Made by a program: the position numbers and the translations under genes. From UBA5189 sp040389445 (lineage in GTDB: Bacteria; Chloroflexota; Limnocylindria; Limnocylindrales; CSP1-4), in contig JAZJZX010000004.1 of assembly GCA_040389445.1 (NCBI GenBank), forward strand, positions 62,001 to 126,000: a stretch of DNA of 64,000 bases, read 5' to 3'. Position 1 is the first letter of the stretch, and each line of letters starts with the position of its first letter. Below, piece by piece: positions 32,821 to 41,462 of the stretch. The notes below the pieces were generated by a model, which saw only the letters and a program-made list of their open reading frames with translations, was not told the origin of the DNA and ran no database searches.

Positions 32821-35549
32821 GCACACGGCAGGGTCCGGCCATCGCCGGGCTCCGTGCGCGACCGGCGTGGGCTGCATTGGGCAGGCATCACGCCGAGATC
32901 TCGGAGCTCCATCTCCGTGACCTCTTCGCGGCGGACCCCGAGCGCGGGCGGCGGCTGGTCGTCGAGGCGGCCGGGCTGTACCTCGACTACTCCAAGAACC
33001 GCGTCACCGACGAGACACTGGCCCTGCTCGTCCGGCTGGCCGAGGAGTCCGGGCTGCGCGACCGAATCGAGGCGATGTTCGGGGGCGCGCGGATCAACGT
33101 CACCGAGGATCGAGCGGTCCTCCACACCGCCCTTCGGGCCCCGCGCGAGGCAACCGTCCTCGTCAATGGCCAGAACGTCGTCCCCGGCGTCCATGCGGTC
33201 CTCGACCGGATGGCAGCCTTCGCCGACGGTGTGCGCAACGGGACATGGCTGGGTCACTCCGGTCGACCGATCAGGAATGTCGTGAACATCGGAATCGGCG
33301 GGTCGGACCTCGGTCCGGTGATGGCCTACCGGGCGCTCCGGGCGTACGCGCAGCGAGACCTGACGTTCCGCTTCGTATCCAATGTCGACGGCACCGACTT
33401 CGTCGAGGCGACCCGCGACCTCCGGCCGGACGAGACCCTGTTCATCGTCTCGTCGAAGACCTTCACCACCGTCGAGACCATGCGCAACGCGGCGGACGCG
33501 AGGCGCTGGCTCCTGGCCGAGCTGGGCGATGAGGTTGCCGTGGCCCGCCACTTCGCAGCCGTCTCAACGAACGCCGCCGCCGTATCGGAGTTCGGCATCG
33601 ACACCGCCAACATGTTCGGCTTCTGGGACTGGGTCGGCGGCCGATACTCGATGGAGTCGGCCATCGGGCTGTCGACCATGATCGCGATCGGCCCCGAGCA
33701 CTTCCGGGCCATGCTGGCGGGCTTCCATGAGATGGACGAACACTTCCGGACGGCGCCCTTCGATGCCAACCTGCCGGTCATCCTCGGGTTGCTCACCGTC
33801 TGGTACGCGAACTTCTTCGGCTCGCAGACGGTGGCCGTTCTCCCCTACGACCAGTACCTGGAACGCTTCCCGGCCTACCTCCAGCAACTCACCATGGAGT
33901 CGAACGGCAAGAGCGTCACCCTCGACGGCACGCGGGTGGATTACGAGACCGGCCCCATCTACTGGGGCGAGCCGGGCACCAACGGGCAGCACTCGTTCTA
34001 CCAGCTCATCCATCAGGGGACGCGTCTCATTCCGGCCGACTTCATCGGCTTCTGGCAGACGAACAATCCCCTCGGCGACCATCACGACCTGCTGACGGCA
34101 AACCTCTTCGCGCAGTCCGAGGCGCTGGCCTTCGGCAAGACCGTCGACCAGGTCCGCGCGGAGGGAACCCCCGACCGGCTGGTCCCGCATCGCGTCTTCG
34201 AGGGCAATCGTCCCTCGAACACCATCATCGCGGAGCGTCTGACACCCGCGACGCTTGGCCGGCTGGTGGCGCTCTACGAGCACAGCGTGTTCACGCAGGG
34301 AACCATCTGGAACCTCGACTCATTCGATCAGTGGGGGGTCGAGCTGGGCAAGGTCCTGGCCACGCGTGTGGCTGCCGAGCTGACGGCCACCGACGAGACC
34401 GCCGTGGCCCACGACTCCTCGACGAACGCCTTGATCGCTCGCTACCGCAGCATTCACCGGGCCGGTAGCCGGCTCGCATCAAGGGTTCCGGGCGGTGTGC
34501 CCGAGCCACGAAGGAGCACGCACATGCAACTCGGAGTGATCGGACTTGGCCGGATGGGCGGCAACATCGTCAGGCGCCTCGAGCGGGCCGGCCACACCAC
34601 GGCCGGCTACGCGCGACGCCCCGAGGTCGTCGCGGCCCTGACCGATTCAGGCATGCGCGGTGCGACATCGCTGGCCGACCTCGTGGCGGGCCTGGCGAAA
34701 CCGCGCGCCATCTGGCTGATGGTCCCGGCGGCGGCCGTCGATTCGACCCTCGAGGCGCTTGTGCCGCTCCTGGACGCGGGCGACGTCATCATCGACGGCG
34801 GCAACTCCTACTACCGCGACGACATCCGGCGCTCGAAGGAGCTCGCGACGCGCGGCCTCCAGTACCTCGATATCGGCACGAGCGGCGGTGTCTGGGGTCT
34901 CGAGCGCGGCTTCAGCCTGATGATCGGCGGTGACACGGCCACGGTCCAGCGGCTTGATCCGATCTTCGCTGCCCTCGCCCCGGGAGCAGAGGCGGCGCCG
35001 CCGACGGCCGGCCGCGATCGTCGCGGCGGCACCGCCGAGGAAGGCTACCTGCACTGCGGGCCGAGCGGCGCCGGCCACTTCGTCAAGATGGTTCACAACG
35101 GCATCGAATACGGGTTGATGGCCGCCTATGCAGAGGGGCTCAACATCCTCCGTCACGCCAACGCCGGGGCCGGCCAGCGCTCGATTGATGCCGAGACGAC
35201 CCCCCTCCGCGAGCCCGAGCTCTACCGCTACGAGTTCGACCTCGCCGACGTGGCCGAGGTCTGGCGGCGTGGCAGCGTGGTCGCGTCCTGGCTCCTCGAC
35301 CTCACCGCGAGTGCCCTCGCCAAGAGCCCGCAGCTGGACGGCTTCTCGGGCCGGGTGTCGGACTCGGGCGAAGGCCGCTGGACGATTGTTGCCGCAGTCG
35401 ACGAAGGCGTGCCCGCGCCGGTCCTCACCACGGCCCTCTTTGCGCGCTTCAGCTCGCGTGGCGAAGCGGACTTCGCCGACCGGATGCTCTCGGCGATGCG
35501 TCTGGAGTTTGGCGGACACCTCGAGAAGGGAGGCGATCCGGCTTCCTGA
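32817..35549 (+). CDS. pgi-gnd: Glucose-6-phosphate isomerase fused in frame to 6-phosphogluconate dehydrogenase
   Basis: One 910-codon frame without a stop. Residues 1 to about 550 are Pgi (VNIGIGGSDLGP, WVGGRYSMESAIGL, ESNGKSV, QHSFYQLIHQGT, DSSTNALIARYR). After a linker of about 20 residues, M570 begins a complete decarboxylating 6-phosphogluconate dehydrogenase of the short type (IGLGRMGGN, GTSGGVWGLERGFSLMIGG, GPSGAGHFVKMVHNGIEYGL). An internal AAGGAG 7 nt before ATG 34524 means Gnd may also be made alone. Pgi has apparently lost its stop codon. Both enzymes use products of PpgK/Zwf in the same operon. A sequencing error in the short junction is possible but would have to remove a stop in phase. 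Confidence 0.9.
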   Translation: MSTRQGPAIAGLRARPAWAALGRHHAEISELHLRDLFAADPERGRRLVVEAAGLYLDYSKNRVTDETLALLVRLAEESGLRDRIEAMFGGARINVTEDRAVLHTALRAPREATVLVNGQNVVPGVHAVLDRMAAFADGVRNGTWLGHSGRPIRNVVNIGIGGSDLGPVMAYRALRAYAQRDLTFRFVSNVDGTDFVEATRDLRPDETLFIVSSKTFTTVETMRNAADARRWLLAELGDEVAVARHFAAVSTNAAAVSEFGIDTANMFGFWDWVGGRYSMESAIGLSTMIAIGPEHFRAMLAGFHEMDEHFRTAPFDANLPVILGLLTVWYANFFGSQTVAVLPYDQYLERFPAYLQQLTMESNGKSVTLDGTRVDYETGPIYWGEPGTNGQHSFYQLIHQGTRLIPADFIGFWQTNNPLGDHHDLLTANLFAQSEALAFGKTVDQVRAEGTPDRLVPHRVFEGNRPSNTIIAERLTPATLGRLVALYEHSVFTQGTIWNLDSFDQWGVELGKVLATRVAAELTATDETAVAHDSSTNALIARYRSIHRAGSRLASRVPGGVPEPRRSTHMQLGVIGLGRMGGNIVRRLERAGHTTAGYARRPEVVAALTDSGMRGATSLADLVAGLAKPRAIWLMVPAAAVDSTLEALVPLLDAGDVIIDGGNSYYRDDIRRSKELATRGLQYLDIGTSGGVWGLERGFSLMIGGDTATVQRLDPIFAALAPGAEAAPPTAGRDRRGGTAEEGYLHCGPSGAGHFVKMVHNGIEYGLMAAYAEGLNILRHANAGAGQRSIDAETTPLREPELYRYEFDLADVAEVWRRGSVVASWLLDLTASALAKSPQLDGFSGRVSDSGEGRWTIVAAVDEGVPAPVLTTALFARFSSRGEADFADRMLSAMRLEFGGHLEKGGDPAS
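34511..34526 (+). promoter_or_regulatory. Internal ribosome-binding site and start for the Gnd half
   Basis: AAGGAG at 34511-34516, 7-nt spacer, ATG 34524 starting MQLGVIGLGRMGG, the canonical N-terminus of the dehydrogenase. Its preservation suggests independent initiation, so both a fusion and free Gnd may be produced. Confidence 0.6.
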
Positions 35550-35619
35550 TCCGCGCCAGGCGATCACGGGGCCGATCGAGAGGAACCGAGGCACAACAAC
35601 GAGGAGAGGAGGCACATCG

Positions 35620-36606
35620 GTGGGGCTCGCGATCTGCAACGACTGCAACGAGCCGTTCCTCGGCACCGCCTGCCCGGAGTGTGGCAGGCCGACCGACGAA
35701 CGCGGCGACATCCGGCGCCTCCCGAGGGAAGTGGTCCTGACGTTCGTCGAGCACGCTCAGGCGTTCCTCGCGGCGGGTCCCCGCCGCCAGGCGACCCTGG
35801 CGTTCGCGGCGGGATCGTTCATCGGCTTCGGGGCGATGCTCTCGATCGTGCTGACGGTCGGCGTCGAGACGCCGGGCATTGCCCGGCTCCTCCTCGGGCT
35901 GGGCTTCGCGGCCGGGTTCACCCTGGTGGTCCTGTCCGGTTCGGCCCTCTTCACCGAGGTGAACGTCCTGCTGCCCGAGCTGCTCCTCAGCCACGGCGGA
36001 CCTCGACGGCGACTGCTCCGCTTCTGGGTGATCGTCTACCTCGGCAACCTGGCCGGGGCAATCTTCGTGGGGTTCATGCTCAACGCCGCCGATGTGATCG
36101 GGCCGGCGCAGGGCGAGCGGCTGGCCGAGGTCATCGCCGAGAAGATGCGCTTCCAGCAGATGGGCGCCGAGGGCTGGTTCCGCGTCATCGCGTCCGGCAT
36201 CCTGGCGAACTGGCTGGTGGGGATGGCAGCCTTTCTGGCTACGGCGGCCCGGACCGTGTCCGGCAAGATCCTGGGGATCCTGCTGCCGATCCTCGCCTTC
36301 GTCGCGCTCGGGGTCCAGCACGTGCCGGCGAACATGGGCTACTTCGCCGCGGCCCTGATCCATGGCAGCGCCGGGACCACGGTCCAGGAGGCCTTCTTCT
36401 GGAACCTTCTGCCGGCCAGCATCGGCAACCTGATCGGCGGGACCGTGCTGGTCGCCCTGCTCTTCTGGTACACGTACGGAGGCGCCACTCGCGGCCGAGG
36501 CGCGCTGGAGCGCGCCTCGCATCTGGCCCGGCACGCCGAAGCAGGAACGGATCCAGCGCATCATGCCGTCGGCGAGCCTGGTGGAACCAGACGCGCCACC
36601 GATTGA
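35620..36606 (+). CDS. Formate/nitrite-transporter (FNT) family channel with N-terminal zinc ribbon
   Basis: 328 residues. The first 22 carry CNDC...CPEC, a zinc-ribbon-like pair. The rest is a six-helix FNT-like channel (AAGSFIGFGAMLSIV, GSALFTEVNVLLPELL, GILANWLVGMAAFLAT, VQHVPANMGYFAAALIHG, NLLPASIGNLIGGTVL). The family passes formate, nitrite, hydrosulfide or small organic acids. GTG 35620 with AGGAGG 7 nt upstream is a strong start. It follows gnd by 70 bp. The ribbon is not usual for FNT channels. Confidence 0.8.
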   Translation: MGLAICNDCNEPFLGTACPECGRPTDERGDIRRLPREVVLTFVEHAQAFLAAGPRRQATLAFAAGSFIGFGAMLSIVLTVGVETPGIARLLLGLGFAAGFTLVVLSGSALFTEVNVLLPELLLSHGGPRRRLLRFWVIVYLGNLAGAIFVGFMLNAADVIGPAQGERLAEVIAEKMRFQQMGAEGWFRVIASGILANWLVGMAAFLATAARTVSGKILGILLPILAFVALGVQHVPANMGYFAAALIHGSAGTTVQEAFFWNLLPASIGNLIGGTVLVALLFWYTYGGATRGRGALERASHLARHAEAGTDPAHHAVGEPGGTRRATD

Positions 36607-37020
36607 CCGCGGCGATCCGGGAACGCGAGTCGTACTGATTCGGCCCGGCGCGATCGCGTCGTCACAAACGAAGAACCCGGCACTGGGGCCGGGTTCTTCA
36701 TCGTCACGGCAGGGGAGGGAGGAGTCCGCCGCTTCAGACTGGAAGATGCTCCGATCCTGGGCGTGACGCTGTATCGGTCATCACGGTCGGGCGAGGTCAC
36801 CGGTCGGGCCAGGTCACGGCGAGTCGAGCCAGACCGCGAGCGGCTCGGCGTGCCGTTCGCGACCGACCGCATTCGCATCATCGCCACGATCTCGGAGGGC
36901 CTCTGGTCGTTCGCCGGCAGCGGCCGTGTGGGGCCAGTCACAGCGGGCTGTCCCGGTCGAGCCTACCCTCGTCGACAAGCTGGAAGCCCAGCGATTCGCG
37001 AAGGAGCCCGTGAATCCTCG
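36607..37020. other. 414-bp spacer before the GH63-like gene
   Basis: It contains the terminator at 36671-36698 and then about 320 bp without a credible gene. An open frame reading into the GH63-like gene exists from 36763, but its composition is Arg-rich and unlike the downstream protein. The promoter of the glycosidase operon should be here; none is obvious. Confidence 0.45.
36671..36698 (+). terminator. Rho-independent terminator after the FNT gene
   Basis: AAGAACCCGG (36671-36680) pairs perfectly with CCGGGTTCTT (36689-36698) around an 8-nt loop, 65 bp after the FNT stop. The stem ends in TTCTTC, and an AAACG stretch precedes it. This is the clearest terminator in the window and probably closes the ppgK-zwf-tal-pgi operon. 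Confidence 0.85.
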
Positions 37021-39783
37021 ATGACCACACGTACCCCGAACGTTGTCCCGGGCGACTCGCCCAGCGGGACCCCGGCCGCCGAACACCGGCGTCTCGAGGA
37101 GGCTCGAGCCGGGGTGCCGTGGCGCCTGTGGGGACCCTATCTCGCGGAGCGGGCGTGGGGGACGGTCCGCGAGGACTATTCCGCGAGTGGCGACGCCTGG
37201 AGTTCGTTCACCCACGATGAGGCTCGCCGTCGCCCCTACCGCTGGAACGAGGACGGACTGCTCGGGATCTCCGATGATCAGCAGCGCTTGTGCCTTGCGC
37301 TGGGACTGTGGAACGAGCAGGACCCCATCCTCAAGGAGCGCCTCTTCGGCCTGTCCAACCATGAGGGCAACCACGGCGAGGATGTGAAGGAGCTCTACTT
37401 CTACCTCGACGCGCTGCCGTCCTCCGCGTTTCTTCGGTCAACCTATCTGTATCCCCAGCGGCCGTTTCCGTACGACGATCTCGTGGCCACCAACGCCGGG
37501 CGCGACGGCACGGCTCCCGAATACGAACTCCTGGACACGGGGATCTTCGATGACGAGCGGTTCTTCGATGTCGAGGTCGTCTATGCGAAGGCGGCGCCCG
37601 ATGCGATCGTCATGCGGGTCAGGGCGACGAACGTCGGACCGGACGCGGCTCCTCTTCATCTCCTCCCCCACGCCTGGTTTCGGAACACCTGGTCGTGGGA
37701 TTCACTCTCCGTTCAGGAGCGTCCGACCCTGCGGCTCGTCGGCGACGCGGTCGTGGCGGATCACCCGACGCTCGGTCGGTATCGGCTCGCCGTACGAGCC
37801 GACGGCGCGGCGGTTCGCTGGCTGTTCACGGAGAACGAGGCAGGCCCCCGGTTGGCGCTCGATCGGTCGAGCGGGGCGGACCTGAACACCGGCAGCGATG
37901 ACCGGCGGGACGCGGACGACGTGAAGTACACCAAGGACGCCTTCCACCGGTTCCTCATCGGTGGCGAGCGGGAGGCCGTGAACCCGGCGTCGACGGGGAC
38001 CAAGGCAGCTCTTGACGCACGCTGGATCGTGGCCGCCGGTGAGACCGTCGAGCTGACGCTGGCAATGAGCGCAGACGGCGCCGTGTCGCCGCGCAGCCTC
38101 ATCGATGCCTCAGCCGAGGTGATCGCCGAGCGCGCGGCCGAAGCCGACGCGTTCTACGAAGCCATCGCGTGGCCGACCATGAGCCCCGACGAGCGCCTCA
38201 TCCAGCGGCAGGCCCTGGCCGGGATGCTGTGGTCGCTCCAGTTCTACGCCTACGATGTCGCTCGCTGGCGCATCGGCGATCTCGTGCCAGCCCCTGCCGG
38301 CCACGCCACCTCCCGCAACCGGGATTGGGGCCACCTCAGCGTGGGGCGGATCGTGAGCATGCCGGACAGCTGGGAGTACCCGTGGTTCGCCGCCTGGGAT
38401 CTTGCCTTCCAGGCGGTGACCCTCAACCTGGTTGATCCGGATCGTGCCAAGGAGCAGCTCCTGCTGCTGCTCGACGATCATCTCCTGCACCCGAGCGGTC
38501 AGATTCCGGGCTACGAGTGGGAGTTCTCGGACACCAACCCGCCCCTTCAGGCCTGGGCAGCGCTCCGGATCTATCGACGTGAGCGGGCGACGACCGGCAC
38601 CGGCGATCGCGCCTTCCTCGAACGGGCGCTGCACGCCCTCACCCTGAACTTTGGTTGGTGGGTCAATCGCCGCGACCAGAGCGGTCGAAATCTCTTCGAG
38701 GGCGGGTTCCTGGGGCTGGACAACATCTCCATTCTCGATCGCAGTGAACTCGACGGTGCCGGCGGGGTCCTCGAGCAGGCCGACGCGACCGGCTGGATGG
38801 CGTTTCTGGCCCTCGGCCTGACCGAGATGGCACTCGAGCTGGCCATCGACGAGCCCGTCTACGTCGAGCTGGCAAAGCACTTCCTCGGCCGATTCGTGGC
38901 CATCGGTGAAGCGCTCGCCGTCGTAGGTGGAGAGGGGTTGTGGGACCCACAGGAGCAGTTCTTCTTCGATCTCCTGCGCCGCGAAGGCCAGCCGCCGATC
39001 CAGGTCAGGGCGTTCTCGGTGGTCGGCCTCATTCCGCTCTTCGCGACCCGGGTGCTGGACCCGGAACTGCTCCAGGCGCTGCCGGATTTCGCGACCCACC
39101 TTGATCAGCTCAGGGCAGGGCATCCGAACTTCTTCGGCGAATGCGCGTGCTTCGCCCAGGATGGCGAGTCGACCGCTGCCGGCCGGCGCCTCCTTGCCGT
39201 CGTGGATGAGCATCGATTGACGCCGATCCTCGACCGCCTCCTCGACGAGGATCGGTTCTGGTCCGCCCACGGCGTCCGCTCGGTGTCGAAGCGGCATTCA
39301 CGCCGCGACCTGCCCGTGGATGTCACCTTGGGCGGAACCACCAGCCGGGTCGAATATGAACCGGGTGAAACCGCAACCCGGCTCAAGGGCGGCAACTCCA
39401 ACTGGCGGGGCCCTGTCTGGATGCCCATCAACTACGTGCTGTGGCAGAGCCTCCGCCAATACGGGCGCTACTACGGCGATGCGCTGGTCCACGCTCATCC
39501 GGCACCCGATGGACCGCCGCGCAACCTGCGCGAGATCGCGGAGGATCTCGGCCGCCGACTCATCGCCCTGTACCTCCCCGGCCCAAGCGGCCTTCGGCCG
39601 GCCATGGGCCCGGATCCACGCTGGCGCGACCACGCCGCGTTCCGGGATCGCCTGCTGTTCCATGAATACTTCCACGGTGAGACCGGCCGGGGACTCGGCG
39701 CTTCCCACCAGACTGGATGGACGGGCCTGACCGCCAACCTCATCGACGAGATCCATCGTCCGGTCTCGGGCCACCTCCGATGA
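37021..39783 (+). CDS. GH63-like alpha-glucosidase/mannosylglycerate hydrolase family enzyme
   Basis: A 920-residue cytoplasmic (no signal) glycosidase of the MGH1/GH63-like clan. An N-terminal beta-rich part (residues 20-370) is followed by an (alpha/alpha)6 toroid: WEYPWFAAWDLAFQAVTLNL, SDTNPPLQAWAALRIYRRE, FGGFL-type EGGFLGLDNISILDRS, GNSNWRGPVWMPINYVLWQS. The acidic residues in the AWDLAF and EWEFSDTNPP regions are candidate catalysts. Likely substrates are alpha-glucosides such as glucosylglycerate or alpha-glucan oligosaccharides. The N-terminal in-frame extension upstream of ATG 37021 is not used. Confidence 0.85.
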   Translation: MTTRTPNVVPGDSPSGTPAAEHRRLEEARAGVPWRLWGPYLAERAWGTVREDYSASGDAWSSFTHDEARRRPYRWNEDGLLGISDDQQRLCLALGLWNEQDPILKERLFGLSNHEGNHGEDVKELYFYLDALPSSAFLRSTYLYPQRPFPYDDLVATNAGRDGTAPEYELLDTGIFDDERFFDVEVVYAKAAPDAIVMRVRATNVGPDAAPLHLLPHAWFRNTWSWDSLSVQERPTLRLVGDAVVADHPTLGRYRLAVRADGAAVRWLFTENEAGPRLALDRSSGADLNTGSDDRRDADDVKYTKDAFHRFLIGGEREAVNPASTGTKAALDARWIVAAGETVELTLAMSADGAVSPRSLIDASAEVIAERAAEADAFYEAIAWPTMSPDERLIQRQALAGMLWSLQFYAYDVARWRIGDLVPAPAGHATSRNRDWGHLSVGRIVSMPDSWEYPWFAAWDLAFQAVTLNLVDPDRAKEQLLLLLDDHLLHPSGQIPGYEWEFSDTNPPLQAWAALRIYRRERATTGTGDRAFLERALHALTLNFGWWVNRRDQSGRNLFEGGFLGLDNISILDRSELDGAGGVLEQADATGWMAFLALGLTEMALELAIDEPVYVELAKHFLGRFVAIGEALAVVGGEGLWDPQEQFFFDLLRREGQPPIQVRAFSVVGLIPLFATRVLDPELLQALPDFATHLDQLRAGHPNFFGECACFAQDGESTAAGRRLLAVVDEHRLTPILDRLLDEDRFWSAHGVRSVSKRHSRRDLPVDVTLGGTTSRVEYEPGETATRLKGGNSNWRGPVWMPINYVLWQSLRQYGRYYGDALVHAHPAPDGPPRNLREIAEDLGRRLIALYLPGPSGLRPAMGPDPRWRDHAAFRDRLLFHEYFHGETGRGLGASHQTGWTGLTANLIDEIHRPVSGHLR

Positions 39784-39850
39784 CGGCCATCCACGGTGGC
39801 GGCCATGATCGTGCGGGCAGGGCACGCCGAATGGATGCTGAGGGTTGCCG

Positions 39851-41410
39851 ATGACGGCGAAGCTGCGAATTCGGGAATCGCGCCACCCCATCCTCTACGA
39901 ACTGGACACCAGATCGTGGCTGGAGCGGTTGTCGCGTCGACACGGCCGGCGGATCCAGCTGGGATGCGTGCCGTCGGAGGACCTCGCCCCGATCCTGGCC
40001 ACCGGGGCCGATCTCGTCTGGCTCATGGGCGTCTGGCGCACGGGTGCCGCCGGGCGCCAGCGCGCGCGCGCCCTGGCATGGGTCAACGATCAGGCAAGGT
40101 CGATCCTGCCCGACTTCAGCCCGGGGGATGTCGTGGGGTCGCCCTACGCCATCGCTGAATACGAGGTGGCCCCGGGCCTCGGTGGCGAGTCCGGCCTCGC
40201 CACCTTTCGCCGGCAACTGGCCGAATCCGGTGTCGGAATCGTCCTGGACTTCGTTCCGAATCACACGGCCACCGATCATCCCTGGGTTCGCCGCCACCCG
40301 GACTGGTACGTGCAGGGTTCCACCGAGCACGTGGCGGCAGACCCGTCGAGCTGGTTCTCGGTCCGTGCCGGCGGGCACACGGTTCACATCGCCCACGGGC
40401 GGGACCCGAACTTTCCCGCCTGGCAGGACACGGCACAGCTGGACTACCGCGTTCCCGCCGTGCGTGCCGCGATGGCCGATGCATTGCGACAGGTCGCGTC
40501 TCGCTGCGACGGGATCCGGTGCGACATGGCCATGCTCGTGCTTGAGGACGTCTTCTGTGCCACCTGGGAGGAACGATCGGTCGCTCCCGGTGCGGGGGAC
40601 ATCTCCGCCGGCGAATTCTGGTGGCATGCCATCGGCGACCTCCGTGATCGATACCCCGAGGTGACCTTGCTCGCGGAGGCGTACTGGGGGCTCGAGTACC
40701 GACTCCAGCAACTCGGCTTCGACTACACCTACGACAAGACCCTCCTGGACCGGTTGCGACTCGGGTCTGGCAAGGACGTCATCGCGCATCTCCGCGCCGA
40801 TCCTGGCTATCAGCGTCGGTCAGTCCGGTTCCTCGAGAATCACGACGAGCCGCGCGCCGCCGCCGCCTTCCCGGGGCCGCGCGCGCGCTCCGCGGCCGTG
40901 GTCGCTGCAACGTCACCCGGAATGCTGTTGCTCCATGACGGGCAGCTCGACGGGGCGCGGATACGCACGCCGATCCAGCTTGCCCGTCGACCGGAGGAGG
41001 TCGCGGATTCCGGGGTGCGCGAGTTCTACGACCGGCTGCTCAGCGCCGTCGGCTCGGACGCGATCCGCCGCGGCAGCCCGCACTGGCTGGAGCCCCAACC
41101 CTCATGGGACGGAGACTCCACCCGCGCAGGTTTCATGGCCTGGCTATGGTTTGGTCCGCGCCGGTCGCTGCGCCTCGCCGTCGTGAATCTCGGCCCGGAT
41201 ACGGGGCGCTGCTTCTTGTTTCCTGGCATCCCCGACTTCTCCGGGCGGAGCATCGTGTTGGAGGATCTGCTCAGCGACACCCGCTACGTCCGGGACGGCG
41301 ACGATCTCCTCGGGCGCGGGCTGTACCTTGAGATGCCGCCCGACGGCTACCACCTCTTCCGGATCCTGGGGCACACGCCCCACAGGCGCGACAGCCAGGC
41401 CTTCGCCTAG
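39851..41410 (+). CDS. GH13 alpha-amylase-family enzyme
   Basis: 519 residues with the four GH13 regions: DFVPNHTA (I), GIRCDMAM with nucleophile Asp (II), LLAEAYWG with acid/base Glu (III) and FLENHDEPRA (IV). There is no signal peptide and the fold is shorter than typical maltosidases. It sits between two GH63-like genes. Possible reactions are trehalose/alpha-glucan hydrolysis, isomerisation or phosphorolysis; the sequence does not decide. ATG 39851 with GAGGG upstream is preferred; TTG 39845 is possible. Confidence 0.85.
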   Translation: MTAKLRIRESRHPILYELDTRSWLERLSRRHGRRIQLGCVPSEDLAPILATGADLVWLMGVWRTGAAGRQRARALAWVNDQARSILPDFSPGDVVGSPYAIAEYEVAPGLGGESGLATFRRQLAESGVGIVLDFVPNHTATDHPWVRRHPDWYVQGSTEHVAADPSSWFSVRAGGHTVHIAHGRDPNFPAWQDTAQLDYRVPAVRAAMADALRQVASRCDGIRCDMAMLVLEDVFCATWEERSVAPGAGDISAGEFWWHAIGDLRDRYPEVTLLAEAYWGLEYRLQQLGFDYTYDKTLLDRLRLGSGKDVIAHLRADPGYQRRSVRFLENHDEPRAAAAFPGPRARSAAVVAATSPGMLLLHDGQLDGARIRTPIQLARRPEEVADSGVREFYDRLLSAVGSDAIRRGSPHWLEPQPSWDGDSTRAGFMAWLWFGPRRSLRLAVVNLGPDTGRCFLFPGIPDFSGRSIVLEDLLSDTRYVRDGDDLLGRGLYLEMPPDGYHLFRILGHTPHRRDSQAFA

Positions 41411-41462
41411 CCAGGCGTGATTCGGCCGGTGCCCGCGCCGTGTCAGGACACGATACTGAGGC

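Noticed and set aside
36763..37020. 86-codon N-terminal extension of the GH63-like enzyme
   Set aside because: Arg/Ser-rich composition unlike the enzyme, no homology pattern, and the protein starts well at ATG 37021.
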